Origin: Thamnaconus septentrionalis
Lineage: Eukaryota; Chordata; Actinopteri; Tetraodontiformes; Monacanthidae
NCBI GenBank assembly: GCA_009823395.1
Contig: CM020501.1
Span: 13,415,361-13,479,360 of the forward strand
Direction: 5' to 3'
DNA length: 64,000 bases
A program made the position numbers and the translations under genes. Each line of letters begins with the position of its first letter. The stretch's first letter is position 1. Under the pieces are notes generated by a model that had not been told where the DNA came from, did no database searches, and saw only the letters and a program-made list of their open reading frames with translations. Shown here in pieces: positions 52,501-64,000 of the stretch.

Positions 52501-54475
52501 AGACAACGAAGGCAGAGGAGTGGGATCCATTCGCCAGTGAAACCCAGAGTCGCGAAAAAATGTTGGCGGCGGATGTTTTTAGCGTGAAGCGATCCGACGC
52601 ACGCTGGCAGGTTAAGCCAGCTGTTCAAACACAAGCAGGCGACAGCAGCAAAACGTGACGGCAGTCGGGATGACTGCAAACGTCACCGCTATTACAACAC
52701 CTGTTGTTTTTCCAGTTGATGATAACATCGTTGATACCAACACGCACTGAGCAGATCAGGGATTATTTGCTTAAATTGTGCATCTCTGAATATGTCAATA
52801 GCACCTTCAGGATAAATGCAGCTAGAATACAGGGCAGGAAAGTGCATATTCCACCCACAGATTCTTACGCTTTTTAAAGCAGCGTTATCGGTTTTTTTTC
52901 CCACATACACGGCGTTCAAATCCTCTATCCTCGAATCCTACCTTAAGACACGATAGATTTATTGAAGGGAAATGGGGAATTTAAGATGAAGATGAAATAA
53001 AACGGATGTTGGTCGCTTGGTTTGAGCCTACAATCAGACATGCATTCTTTGTGCGTGTGTGCGCGTGCAAGTGTGTTTGTGAACAATAATAATTGCTTTC
53101 GTTTCAGACAAGGCAGTGATTTAACAGACCTGAAAAGATACTGAAATACGTTTTTTTTGTTTCCCTAAAAATGCCATTTATCTTTCATGAGGGGACTTCT
53201 GCAGGAGTGCTCTGCAAACCTTTACCCACTTGGAGGCTTATGTCGATTTTGTAGGCTAATTTGTGCTATGCTCTAGAAATGTCTGGCTCAGTGAAAAAAA
53301 GAGAAAGAAACAAGGCGCTGAGGCCAGGGTGACACGAATGGATCGAAGTCCTTGACTTTGTTTTTGCATGCCCGTAAGCTCCATGAATGCCCTTCACAGG
53401 AATATTCAGGAGAACATTATGCAGCGAAGCAGCTTTGTGATCAGAAGAACAGCCACACCTCTTGTGGGAACAATGTTGCATCGCCTTTTTTTGCTGCAAT
53501 CAAAATAATCGTCAAGAAGGTCATCTTGTTAAGAGCACAGCACAACAGCGTGTTGACAAAAAGCGCACTCGGCGTGAGGGATTGAAAAGCTTTAACTGCA
53601 GAGAAACTACACCGGCATGCGGACAATAAATTCTGAACTACACTACCTGCTTTGCCAACAACGGAGCCGGTTCACTGAGCAGCTCGGCTAGATGTGTCTC
53701 GACACATAATTTTAACACTTTGTCATCCAGCAACCAAAATGGAACTCGGAACGTGGCGTGCACGGCATCACAGAGGATTTTGATTCATTTCTCGTACACC
53801 TTGGCTTTGTTTCAGCCACTGTTCAGTCTGCGACTGTGTCAGGTGAAAGTAGGGCTGCCGAGACGGGCAGGAGACTCTCCGGAGTGAGGATTCGGGAACA
53901 GAAAGGAGGTCCTACTTAAAAATACAGTTAAGGTTTAAAAGGTGCTATGACATCACACTGAGAATCCGTCGTAGCTTTGCACAAGATATTTATATTAATG
54001 AAGATAGCAACAGCTCCTGACATTTACTGCTCCCCACTCTATTGCATTTATGCCCTACAGAGTTGATCTCCTTTTGTGTCATCCCACTATTCAGGAAAGT
54101 AGGCTACTGCTGAGCACATCCGTACTTTCTCGCTCTCGCTCTCGCTCTCCCTCGCTGCTTTCGACATCGCCACAAGTCTGCACTGGCGAGAATTACAATT
54201 TCAACTCCAAACAAGACTGACAAATTTACACACAAGCACGGCTGGACGCTCAAAATAAGGGGCCGCGAGGGGGTCGGGGGAGAGTGCTTTGCCACTAGGA
54301 ATGATTAGCCTGATGGAGAATTAGGGGAATTATGGGACTGGGGGGCTCTTATAGGCTGTCATGTCCCACTGCTATAGTCAGTTATGTCACATCCTTATAG
54401 TAAAGCCCCATGTAAGATTCAAAATGCGCGTGCGTGGTGGCTTCTATGTCCATGAGAAGGAGCCAGGCAAGGAGC

Positions 54476-54532
54476 AGGAGGAGGAGGAGAATGAGGAGGA
54501 GCAGGAGGAAGAGGAGGAGGAGGAGGAGGAGG
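54476..54532. repeat. (GAG)n microsatellite
   Basis: Imperfect GAG/CAG triplets giving a spurious poly-Glu frame; lies just inside the intron next to the CpG block. Confidence 0.9.
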
Positions 54533-54836
54533 CACTTGGTGTGTCAGACTTGGCACGGGGAGCGGGAAGGGAAACGGAAGAAAATGTGTTCCTACAACGT
54601 GACTGCATTCAAAAGGCTGAAAACTGTAATTTGAGATATGAATTCATTACGCGGGCCTCTCGTCAATAGGCCCCGTTAAGGTGATGCAACAGCGCCGCTT
54701 AGCGTCGCGTGCCGCCCTCGCTCAGGCTCCGGACTCCCTCAGCCTCTCCTCCCCTCCCCCTCCTCCTCCTCCCCCTCCTCCCCCCTCTACCGACCTCATC
54801 TCCCCCATCGCCGCCGCCGCCGCCGTCGGTCCTTAC

Positions 54837-55125
54837 CTTCGGTGTCACAACGCGTGGCTGCAGCGGATGTGGCGTCTCGCAGGTCTTGAGCCTTCTTCTG
54901 CGGATGCCGTGCGGTGAACGGTGCGTCTCGGTGCCGCGGCGTGAGGGCCCGCTCGGGCAGCAGCAGCAGCCGCGGCAGCCGTCGTGACCTCTCCGCTTTC
55001 TGTCATTTCGGTCCCTGCGCGCTGCGTCCGGCGTCACACCAGAGGAAAAGTGTTCAAACTTAATCTGAAAGGCACAGAGGCAGAGGGAGCGACAAGACGC
55101 CGCGTTTTATCGAGCCGCATCCTTT
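54837..55125 (-). other. Candidate non-coding first exon (5'UTR) of grin2a
   Basis: On the minus strand a GC-rich stretch ends ACACCGAAG|GTAAGGACC at 54837/54836, a near-perfect splice donor. A TATATA core lies at 55155-55160, about 30 bp upstream of a start near 55125. Mammalian GRIN2A likewise has non-coding 5' exons spliced to the ATG exon, and the acceptor at 39792 demands an upstream exon. The 5' end is a guess from the TATA spacing. Another donor (GTGAGT at 55929-55924) means first-exon choice is open. Confidence 0.4.
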
Positions 55126-55154
55126 CCTTGACTTGTTGATTTCCTACTTGGTTC

Positions 55155-55161
55155 TATATAA
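55155..55161. promoter_or_regulatory. TATA-like box in the CpG block
   Basis: TATATAA in the plus sense; the palindromic TATATA core could serve either strand. In the plus sense it is followed 56 bp later by CCG|GTGAGT, and in the minus sense by the candidate 5'UTR exon. Confidence 0.3.
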
Positions 55162-55351
55162 GGACGCGCGCCCACGGGATGATGCCTATAGGCGCGCTGG
55201 TGTGCTCATGTTGCCGGTGAGTCATGAGCATTTTGGAAGAGTGGAATTTTTAAGATGAAATAAAATAAAATAAAACAAAAACATCTGATTCGGGTGTTTC
55301 TTTTTCACGTGTGCGCGCGTGTGTCTTTTGGAGCTTTGGGTCTTTTGCGCA

Positions 55352-55406
<55 letters not shown>
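55352..55406. repeat. (GT)n-(GA)n compound microsatellite
   Basis: (GT)10 then (GA)17, ending in TTTTTGGGGGGG. Confidence 0.95.
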
Positions 55407-55409
<3 letters not shown>

Positions 55410-55503
55410 TTTGGGGGGGCGGTTAGAATTGGGTTTATTGGATGAAAATTTTGTGTGACGAAAACACAAGTTACAGTCGCATGGCAAAAATCTGTAACCC
55501 CCC

Positions 55504-55505
<2 letters not shown>

Positions 55506-55562
<57 letters not shown>
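55506..55562. repeat. (GT)n microsatellite in the promoter block
   Basis: About 28 uninterrupted GT units preceded by C7. About 400 bp upstream of the candidate first exon of grin2a. Confidence 0.95.
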
Positions 55563-55563
<1 letters not shown>

Positions 55564-56148
55564 GGGGAGAGGGGTGGGTGTGAGTGGGGTTACAGCAGCA
55601 GCAGCCTGTGGCTCCTGAGCGAAATATTCCCCTCACTCTCCTCTCCTCACATCCTCCCCGCCGCCAGATCATCTATGTAGGGCATGCAGCAGGTTGTGTG
55701 TCGGTGGACTCGGCTCGGCTCGGACGAACCAAGGAGCCCCAGCTATCCCGCCTCCCTCCTTGCTCCACTTTGCGATGGAGACTGGAGCGAGTGTGCGCCA
55801 CAGGGAGAAAAAAAATCCCGTTTGGAGAGGAGAGGTGAGGGGAGGAGGAGGGATGAAGTGAGCTACTTCTAACTCGCCTAAACCAAAATGAAAACAGTCC
55901 ACCAAATTCAGAAAAAATCCCAGACTCACCCCATTCCCGTGACACATCTCTCCAGGCGGCCAGGTGGAGATGACATTGCAGCCTGTTACTCCATTCGGGG
56001 TGCCCTCAGCAAGAGTGGGATTCACATTCACACACGGCTCTCCTCCTCCCGAATTAATCCATCCAGTTCCCCCCACTCAATCCAGCCTCCCGCCCGAGGA
56101 GCCCCGCCGCACGGGGTAAATCCACCTGTCTGCGTGCGCCTGAAGACC

Positions 56149-56190
56149 ACCAACAACAACAACAACAGCAGCAGCAGCAGCAGCAGCAAC
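56149..56190. repeat. (AAC)n-(AGC)n triplet run
   Basis: CAACAACAACAACAACAG followed by seven CAGs in the CpG block. Confidence 0.9.
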
Positions 56191-57405
56191 GGCAAGCTCC
56201 TCTCCACTAGAAGATCGGCATTCCTCCTTGGCTGAGGGTGTCAAGCAGAGTCCAAACGACCGCGCGGACCGACTGAGGAAAAGAAGGGAGAGAAGAAGAA
56301 GCGGAGGTGGGGAAAGAACGGATACGGTGGATGTGTGGGGAATCAGAGACTCTCTACGATCCCCACCAAAAAATAAAAAAAATAAAAAAATAAAAAATAA
56401 AGAAGAAGCGTCGGTTTGGAATCTCCAGCGGCAGCCCCGCGCGCGTTCCGCAGTGAAGGGCTCATTGGCAGGTCCGCGCGCCTTCTTCTCCTCCTCCTCC
56501 TCCTCCTCCTTCTTCCTCCTCTCCTCTCCTGTCCTCCTCCTCCTCCTCCACGCGCCGCTCGCAGATTCTTTGAGACTGAAGGGGGGGATTCCGTCACAAA
56601 TAACATCAAACGCACGCATAAAATTCGCGCACGCACGCACCCCCCCTCCCTCTCTCTCTCCCTCCCTATCTCTCTCCTTCTTCCCCCCCCCCGCCCCTGC
56701 GCGCACTCACTCACTCACTCACTCTCTCGTGCCTCTGTTTCTCCCGCCTCTCACGCGCGCCTCGAACGGTTCTCGCACTCCTTTGCGAGGAGGAGAGTGA
56801 GATGAGAGGGAGGAGGAGGTGGAGGGGGGGCACCTCCAAGACACACGGCGAAACAATTGGGAACAAGTTGAAGCGGGTCGAGTTATTTTGGTCGCCCCCC
56901 GCGGCAGAGGTTCGACGCTCCATCGGCCGCCAGAAATAAGGAGGTATTCGACAGCCACCTCTTTAGCCCGCAGCTCGGCCGCCCACGCTTCGCTTCACCG
57001 GCTGGAGGTACTTACACATCAGCCTAGTTAATTAAACATATGGGCGACGGGTCTGAATGAGTGGACGGCGGGGTGGAGGAGGGTGGGTGGTGGTGGTGGT
57101 GGTGGCCCCCACCATTATAAAATATCTACAGGGCAGGGGGTGGCGGGTTTGGGGGGTATTTCGTCACGTCTCCTCCTCCGAAACAGAAAGAGCCAGGAAA
57201 ACTTCGCAGCTCTGTGAAAAGACTGAACGTGTCTCCTCCGCGTCTCTATATGTCTCCTCTTCCTCTTCCTCCTTCTCCCGCCTTGTCAGGTGATGAATGG
57301 TGGGGGAGGGGGTGGTGCGAGAGGTGTCTGTGGCGCACAGCATCGTTGGCCGTTGAAGGCGTCACCTGGCGCCACCTCACCGAACGAAGCCCGTGTTTCT
57401 GTTTG

Positions 57406-57423
57406 GCGCGCGCGCGCGCGCGC
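57406..57423. repeat. (GC)n run
   Basis: About nine GC units, a classic Z-DNA-forming sequence at the outer edge of the CpG block. Confidence 0.9.
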
Positions 57424-57991
57424 CCGTCTCGCCGCGTCCTCGTGGCTCAGGCGCATCTATACGCACTGATAATCGTAATCATAAGAAACGACTCAATATC
57501 CTCCACATTGCTAACCAAATCTAGAGATCCCCTCCCCTCCCCAATGCAGGCGGCCACCCACTTCCATTCCCCCCTCCTCCAAAAAAAAAATAATACACCC
57601 GATGCTGAATTTGTTAAACGTTGCCAGCGAGATAAGGGGGAGAAACAGAGCCAACCCAGTGAATTACGCTGCTTCTATTAAACATAATTAGCAGATCAAA
57701 ACTGCAGCGCAGGGGGTCCTCTGGGATCGCAGACACCCCCCACCCTCTCCCTGCTCTGTCACATCTCCCCTCTGAGTGTTGCCTTGGAGTCCCATGGCAG
57801 ACAGATGGCGTAGATACATCACGGGGTCATGTTAGCAGGCCACCCATCTACACAGGCTGCCTGCCGTCAAGCAACTTACAAGCCCGCACAAAGGCAGGGC
57901 AGCAGAAACTGGAGAGCTTATTATTAATGAGCCCTCCGTGGTACCACCCTCCTCCTCCTCCTTGCTCTCCTCCTCCACTTCCTCCTTGTCC

Positions 57992-58020
57992 TCCTCCCTC
58001 TCTCTCTCTCTCTCTCTCTC
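57992..58020. repeat. (CT)n microsatellite
   Basis: About 13 CT units after CCTCCT-rich sequence. Confidence 0.9.
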
Positions 58021-60297
58021 CATCCCAAAAATATAAATTCTCCACCTGTTGAGGTCCTCCATCCTCCTCCTCCTCCGTCGGAGCTCAGCCCGAGCCTCGG
58101 AGGCCTGGAATAAAAGAAATACTATTGCATAACGCAGGCACAAAAGAAAAGGAGATGGAAGAGTGGATGATGGTATCCTTTTCTTTTGAGGAAAAATAAT
58201 AATTCCTGGGGTTCCAAATAAAAACAGCCCGGCCTTTCCTTTCATGGCATCCCGCTCACTGCCTGCTCGTCCTGCTTTAAGACCATTAGAGGCGTCATGT
58301 AGGGATAGCCCCGGCTCAGGACTCCCCTCCGGGGGAATCTTAGAGGATGCTGTTTGATGTAGTCATATTCACTTTTAGTTTGTTAACCAAAACTTGCCCC
58401 AAAGGAATGTGTCTGTGCCTGGCTCATTCTATATTTAAACATGATGCAGTTACCAAGGAAATACAATCACACTTACTTCCAGGCCACCATAAATAAGCTC
58501 TTAAAAGCTGTACTTTGGCGATAACCCCATTCTAGGGCGTGCTCGCCTGCAGACCTGCTTGGAGTAATATCTGGGAAGTTACTTTTTTTGAAGGTGGGGC
58601 ACTGTGTGTTTGTGCATGTGCGTGTGTGTCTGTACACAGGCCTGAGGATCTGCCTCATTTAGTAGGCATCTGCCCAGTGTGCACCAGCAGCAAAACATAT
58701 GGACTATACAATGAGTCAGCCTTGCCCTGTCCTGGGGCGGCTATTTAGGCACTTTTGGAGGTGGCTATGAGGTCAGAGCTGTTTAAACATGCGCCCCTGT
58801 TTTTCGTTTTTTATAACTGATTTATAACCTTTGGGCCCAGTCGTCATGCATCTTTCATGGGCCAACAGCACATTAAAGAGGAGCTACCCAGTTACCAGGC
58901 TGCAGACAATGGCTGGACGGACACTCACATCTGGCTCTCAGCATTTCAACACCTCAGTCATCCAGCTGCCCTTGCACCCCCCTTGCTTCTGCTGGTTGAT
59001 TTTAATGCCTTCAAATAAAGCTATGCCAGTGTGTGATATTATTTCAACACATGTCGCAGTGTGCCGAGTGTTTGTGTGCGTATGTTTTTTATTGCCTAGT
59101 TTATCGAAGATAAAAACTAATTCCGCTCAATGCTGTTCGTCTAACAGTCAAAAGCCCAGTATTTCAATATTTATTGAATGAATCCGAGGGAAATACGTCT
59201 AATTAGAGGAGCTTCAGAAACCAGCAGGAAGGCTGACAAACTGGTAGATAAATAAATAAACAAACAAACACATTTTCGGGGGAAGAGCAAAGCGATTACA
59301 CAAAGCCTCGAACAAAAATGATGCATTTCCGTAACCATGGCAACTGACTTCTTCCGAGCGTCACCGGATATTTTGGCAGAGTCGCAACCCTGATGCGTTT
59401 TTCGGTAAGTTCTGCAAGCCACACCGGACCACGAGTCTTCATTCACAAACAGCTGGTTGGGCTCATTGCTGCGGAAAGCCTTTCATTCACAAAATGATGT
59501 ACAGCATCCCCGCTGATCACACCTACCGTCACGCGCCTGCACCCCCTCCTCTCCGCCACCTCCCCCTTTCATAACATCCCACCCTCGCTCACGGCTGAGG
59601 GGAAAAAAGCATGGACGCTGTCCCTCCGAGCCTACCGGCTGCAAAACTCAACTCTCAACTTTTCTCAAAATTCTGTTGGTAAAAAAAAGCGAGGAAGGGA
59701 AGACAAGAAACACTGCGTTTCCATGACAACAACAACTTCTGTTGCGGCACTTGTGTCTTCGGATGATGACGATTAAGGTCACTAAAAATAAATAAACAGT
59801 CACACTTATTAGATGCATGATTTGTTTCTAAATTGTAGTTTCTGAAGTAATAGACATTTTGAAAAAAATATCATTTTAATGCAAGTAAAGGTCTTACTTT
59901 TTACTGCACTATTGTGGTGCCTGTTGTAAGCATTTCTAGGGAGGAGTTCAACCACAGGGATACTCGGAGTGCCCGTAGTAAGAATAATATAACAACTAGG
60001 CGGCAACGCTAAACGCTAATTTTGATGTGCTCTACGATGGAGAAAATGAAAACACGACCTCAAAGAAAATTATACAATTGTACGACAATGACATATGATA
60101 ATTTTAGATGTGCTCTACGGTATCAAGTGGTATAGGTGCAGCAATAGCAAATCCAGTGCCCATATAGTGAGGGATATAACTGTACTACCAAGCAACAAAG
60201 CTCACGCCAAGTCATTGATGGAAAAATCTCTTTGAAATGTCAAACCTCACAATGATGACGGTGAAGTGCAATTTTGACTACTTTAGACTATCTGGCA

Positions 60298-60569
60298 TCG
60301 TGGTTCTTTCCAGGTACTCCGGCTTCCTCCCACAGTCCAAAAACATGCATGTGAGGTGAACTGGGAACTCTAAATTGACTGCAGGTGTGTGTGTGTGAGT
60401 GCAAACAGTCGTTTGTCTTTGTTTGTCCCTATTTGGCCCTGCGATAAACTGGCAACTTGTCCAGGATGTCACCCTGCCTTCGCCCTATGACAGCTGGGAT
60501 AGGTTCCAGCAGACGCCTGCAGCCCTGAGTGCAGGAAGAAGCGGGTATTGAAAATGGATGGATGGATGG
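60298..60569 (+). mobile_element. 5'-truncated SINE copy
   Basis: Matches the 3' two thirds of the element at 34519 in the same orientation: CTCCGGCTTCCTCCCACAG, CATGCATGTGAGGT, CTGGCAACTTGTCCAGG, CCTATGACAGCTGGGATAGG and a GGAT tail. The tRNA-like head is missing. Confidence 0.75.
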
Positions 60570-61098
60570 CAAAACTCCCTGGCTCTGAAACCTGCACTTT
60601 TCAGACCATCTTAAAAGAGCATAGCACTGCAAGGCGAGGCATAAATGATCGGTCCCATGGGTACCAGTCATCACCTGATTACACCTACATGGTTGGCGCT
60701 CTCGCTGGTACCTGCATTGACACCTACTTGGGAGGTTTGTATCATCACCTCATCACCCAGTCTTTGACTGACAGCTGAGCTCAAATAAATATCCAATGTA
60801 ACCGCAACCAAGCTGGTTGGCAAAAGAAGACAGGTGGGTGCGCTGAGCCCAATGACTGACTGATGAGCCTGCAAATCATCTCCCCCCGTAAACAACGATC
60901 TTGCATCCCTTTTCTGTCAGACTATGGCGCTTCCACGGCAAAGGCATCACATTGCAGCCACAGTACACGGCTTTATATAGACCCAGGAAATGAATCACTC
61001 CATCAATAAGTGGCAAGGAAATAAACAGAAATGTATTCAAGGTTCTCTATCTGGAACAGAACAGTGTGATAGCTTGCGTTTATCAAGTTAGAGATATT

Positions 61099-61142
61099 GT
61101 CTCTCTCTCCCTCTCTCTCTCTCTCACACGCTCTCTCTCTGT
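61099..61142. repeat. (CT)n-rich tract
   Basis: Imperfect CT units interrupted by CACACG. Confidence 0.85.
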
Positions 61143-63775
61143 AGTCTGTCATCTGGCTCAGCCTCCCTCTCTCTCCTGCACTCTCCACCCTCTCTCGCAC
61201 TCTCGCCCACAGAGAGTGGGTGACCTGGAATCGGCTCTCCTACAGACTGCAGTGCTTCCCACAACCAGGCGGCACTACGTAGCGCGCCAATCACAGGCGA
61301 TCTTTTCGGAGGACCACCCTCTCCACGGCCCAAATTTATGGGCACCTTTGTAGGAACAATCATAGCAAACATTGATGGGTGATTACCTTCTGCCGCAGTG
61401 CTGACCACGGGGAAAAGTTCATGAGTGCGGCACTGAAATCAATTAGTCAGGAGTGATACACTGCTTTGTCTCTTTCACTTGGCCACACCAGCAATTATCT
61501 TTAGCCAGAAAAGGTCAGTCAATAATTTGATGATGAAAGGCAAATATGAATTCAGGAAGTTTTGAGACTGGAGAGAGAAGAACTCTTCCAGAAAACTGCC
61601 CTCATGGGAACCGCAAAGCAGTGTCTTTTAAAATGTTTGTAACTTGTCATGCTGGAAATCTAAGGCATCTCGTATCCATATGAGTACTTGTATTTTCAAA
61701 GGGACCTTATTATGTATAACTCACTTTACCAGTTTTTTTTTTTTTCAATAATATGTGTCTCTATGCTCAGAAAAGTCCAGATATTCTTTTCCTGCTTGCT
61801 GCACCTTTCAGAGAGTGTGTGCTTAAACCTACCATTCTGGATATCAGCCATTTGTAATGTCACAAAGAGCAGCGGTGCCTCAGATAAGTCTCTGAGGTCA
61901 CTGGTACCACCCCCAGTCAGATGTTTGATCCAACCCCTGAGAACACCTCAAAGTCTTTTGTTCTCTTCCAAACGTGAAAGGGTATAACAAGACATCAGTT
62001 CTACCTCTGCTCTTTTATACAAAACTATTACAGAGTTGTTGTTTTTTTTATAACTACATCCTGCTCCACTTGGATTTTGCATGTAAGGCAAAGATCCATA
62101 AATGGTCCCAATGGTCCCTCCAACATTATTGTCCATCAGTGTGATATTCAAGGGTCTGTTGAATCCAGGAAACTTAAGGATGTGGGATAAAGCATATTTT
62201 GACAAAGTTCAAATATTGCAATTATGAGCTAAACAAAATTCAAGACTTCAGACTCTAATTAACTCATCCCTCTTCACTTCATTACCTTTTTCTTTGTTTC
62301 GAATGACAGGTTAAAAGCTGTTTTTTCTTTTTCTATTTTTGTTGATCTATTTTGTTAATTTGATCAAGAGAAGCGAGCTAGCATTAAAATAATTTTAGCA
62401 TATTTTGAAGAAAAAAAACAAATAGCTGACGAACTTGAGTATCCAAGCATGCACAGGTAAATAACCACAGCTGGGATATCGAGGTCACACACTGGCACCG
62501 CTGCCGTGGCATGCACTTGTAAATGAGAGGCATACTGATTCTTTCATACGAGCAACCCTAAGCAGCCACTGACGCACGTGGAAAATATTTGCATACGTGA
62601 TGTCACCTGGTTGATTTGGGGAGAGACACTTTTTTATGGTGCTGGTTAATTTGCACTTAAAACACCAGGGTGCACTTTGGTCCCCGATTTGGCAGTCTGG
62701 AGACCACAGTGCTGCAGGAAATCCCATTTGTTTATCATAGTGTTAAAAATCCTGGGGCGCTCAGAGGAAGCGTTGGGTGCTTATGTCACTGGGGCCAGCG
62801 AGCCGGTGCAGTCGAGCATTAAAAATGTTGGATCATATTGCCAAATCAAACTAATAGGCTCAGTCAACAAAACAATTTGGAAAATCTCATCTTCAGGCTG
62901 CAACTTTTTATGGCATTCCCCTCGAAGAGCATGACTGCAGGGCATATTAAACATTTAGCTCCATCAACAAGGCCCCTGCTATGAATTGTACATATTCATA
63001 CTATTTTATATTTCTCATATACAGTGAATATACAGATTTTTTTTTTTTCAATTTAGCAGCCCTGTTTTAAAAAGTCAGTGCTGTAGATTAAACATCGATT
63101 TGACTTGAATCCAGTTTATCTGGGATAATGTCTGATTAAGGGGATGAACCAGTAATTGGACAATAGCATGAACTATGATCATGGCCATTGACCTGCTTCT
63201 CATGGCAAGTGACCACCTCAGCACACAGGCTTTGTATAGAGTACAGTGATAACTTGGTGGCTCCAGTGTGAGCAAATAAAGGTTATGGGTTTATTTGTGT
63301 CATTAATGGGAAAATGGACTTGGATTGGAGAACTAAAAGGAGGAAATAATTGAACCCGAGCAGGACAGAGGGATGCAATTTGCATTTGGGTGTCTCCATA
63401 ATAATCTAGTTGCTAGTAACTCTTGGTGAAATGAAACCTGCGTACAGTGCATTGTATACGTGCATTATGCTCCCATCATAACAAGACAGATTTTTATATG
63501 TTCTGTACCGGCAGTTCTTGAAATACAATAATATCTATTTTCATTTTTAAAAAATGTATTCAAAAATAAAAGATTAAGTTAATTTAAAATTAAAGTTGAA
63601 GGACACTTTTGATTCATTACCTGAAGAATATGAATAAATACATAAAATGCAAGATATCAGATCATTATACTAAATATACTATACCTTATCATAATAGGAG
63701 TACACATTTAACACTGTATAATTATTTATGATGAACAACTGAATACTTTATAATAATAATAATGGCAATAATAAT

Positions 63776-63821
63776 GGGTGCCTTGAAAAGCGATTAATAA
63801 TAATCGCTTTTCAAGGCACCC
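63776..63821. repeat. Perfect inverted repeat, 21-bp arms, 4-nt loop
   Basis: Left arm 63776-63796 (starts GGGTGCCTTGAAAAGC) and right arm 63801-63821 are exact reverse complements around ATAA. The words GCCTTGAAAAGC and CACCCAAAGCACTTTAC recall a dispersed teleost repeat, so it may be a folded-back repeat terminus. Confidence 0.85.
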
Positions 63822-64000
63822 AAAGCACTTTACGTCAACCCATTATTTATTTATGATGAAATTGTACTTTGAGCCATCATTGAAATATAACAATAAAGCA
63901 GTCAGTTTTATGTATACACATTTTAAAAAAAAAAAAAAACCTTTGTTGTCAAATCATTATTACTATTTCAGTTTACCTACAATATACTGCAATACCGACT

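Larger units (their letters stand above)
39792..54836 (-). other. Probable 5'UTR intron of grin2a
   Basis: Lies between the strong acceptor before the start codon (39792) and a candidate donor GAAG|GTAAGG at 54837/54836. The right end is inferred only from that donor and the CpG-rich context. Inside are a hAT copy (39891-40076), a pair of related ~100-bp blocks (40390 and 42410), a divergent SINE scrap (44449) and otherwise unique AT-rich sequence with no recognisable exon. Confidence 0.5.
54660..57480. promoter_or_regulatory. CpG-rich block, likely grin2a promoter region
   Basis: Markedly richer in CG dinucleotides than its surroundings, with (CCG)n at 54810-54827, CAG and AAC runs at 56149-56190, GC-box-like GGGCGG/CCGCCC strings and a (GC)n stretch near 57406. 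It contains two minus-strand donors (54836 and 55929) and one plus-strand donor (55217). Position, 15 kb upstream of the start codon with a spliced 5'UTR, fits a vertebrate CpG-island promoter. No transcript evidence is available here. Confidence 0.5.
57481..64000. other. Upstream intergenic region, no gene recognised
   Basis: No open frame here looks like a conserved protein. Contents seen: pyrimidine-rich and (CT)n tracts near 57.95-58.02 and 61.1-61.2 kb, a SINE fragment at 60.3-60.57 kb and a perfect hairpin at 63776-63821. The rest is unremarkable AT-rich DNA. Confidence 0.5.

Noticed and set aside
56077..56706. 209-codon minus-strand frame in the CpG block
   Set aside because: Arises from purine-rich GGA/GAA sequence and GC richness; no domain and no intron-exon signals that fit.

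Overview
The window looks like 64 kb of a ray-finned (teleost, probably percomorph) fish genome. The evidence is: dense (CA)n, (CT)n and (GGA)n microsatellites; several copies of a tRNA-derived SINE with a GGAT tail; non-autonomous hAT elements; a Tc1-like remnant; and one split vertebrate gene with GT-AG introns. There is no prokaryotic gene organisation, and nearly all long open frames are microsatellite artefacts.

One protein-coding gene can be supported: the 5' end of an NMDA-receptor GluN2 subunit gene on the minus strand, best matched to grin2a. Two coding exons lie at 39567-39791 and 39317-39475. They encode the signal peptide and the first part of the amino-terminal domain (127 residues) and are separated by a 91-bp intron. 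Transcription runs right to left. Positions 1-39316 are the first part of a very large intron that continues beyond the window, since the next exon (starting after the MADK motif) is absent. Positions 39792 to about 54836 are probably a 5'UTR intron. A CpG-rich block at about 54.66-57.48 kb holds a candidate non-coding first exon with a strong donor at 54837/54836 and is the likely promoter. From 57.5 kb to the end appears to be upstream intergenic DNA.

Layout: 1-5.9 kb, intron without recognisable repeats except simple sequence and a SINE scrap. 5.9-6.5 kb, a hAT element carrying a SINE. 6.5-11.9 kb, GC- and microsatellite-rich, with an 830-bp (CAC/CAT)n tract. 12.6-12.95 kb, a Tc1 remnant plus (GAA)n. 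14.6-15.0 kb, a repeat with an 83-bp internal tandem duplication. 16-16.9 kb, a pyrimidine-rich tract. 17-34 kb, mostly unique intron with scattered mobile fragments (SINE at 23.4 kb, LTR-like at 26.4 kb, hAT at 27.0 kb). 34.5-36.3 kb, a full-length SINE with a 13-bp target duplication, then a hAT element with a nested MITE. 39.3-39.8 kb, the coding exons. 39.9-54.7 kb, intron with another hAT copy and a pair of related ~100-bp blocks 2 kb apart. 54.7-57.5 kb, CpG-rich promoter region. 57.5-64 kb, upstream DNA with a SINE fragment and a terminal hairpin.

The most interesting points are in the receptor gene. Two histidines that in mammalian GluN2A contribute to nanomolar zinc inhibition (H42 and H44) are replaced by Gln and Arg. 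The first coding exon is also split by a small intron that mammals lack at this place. No novel multi-gene system was found.
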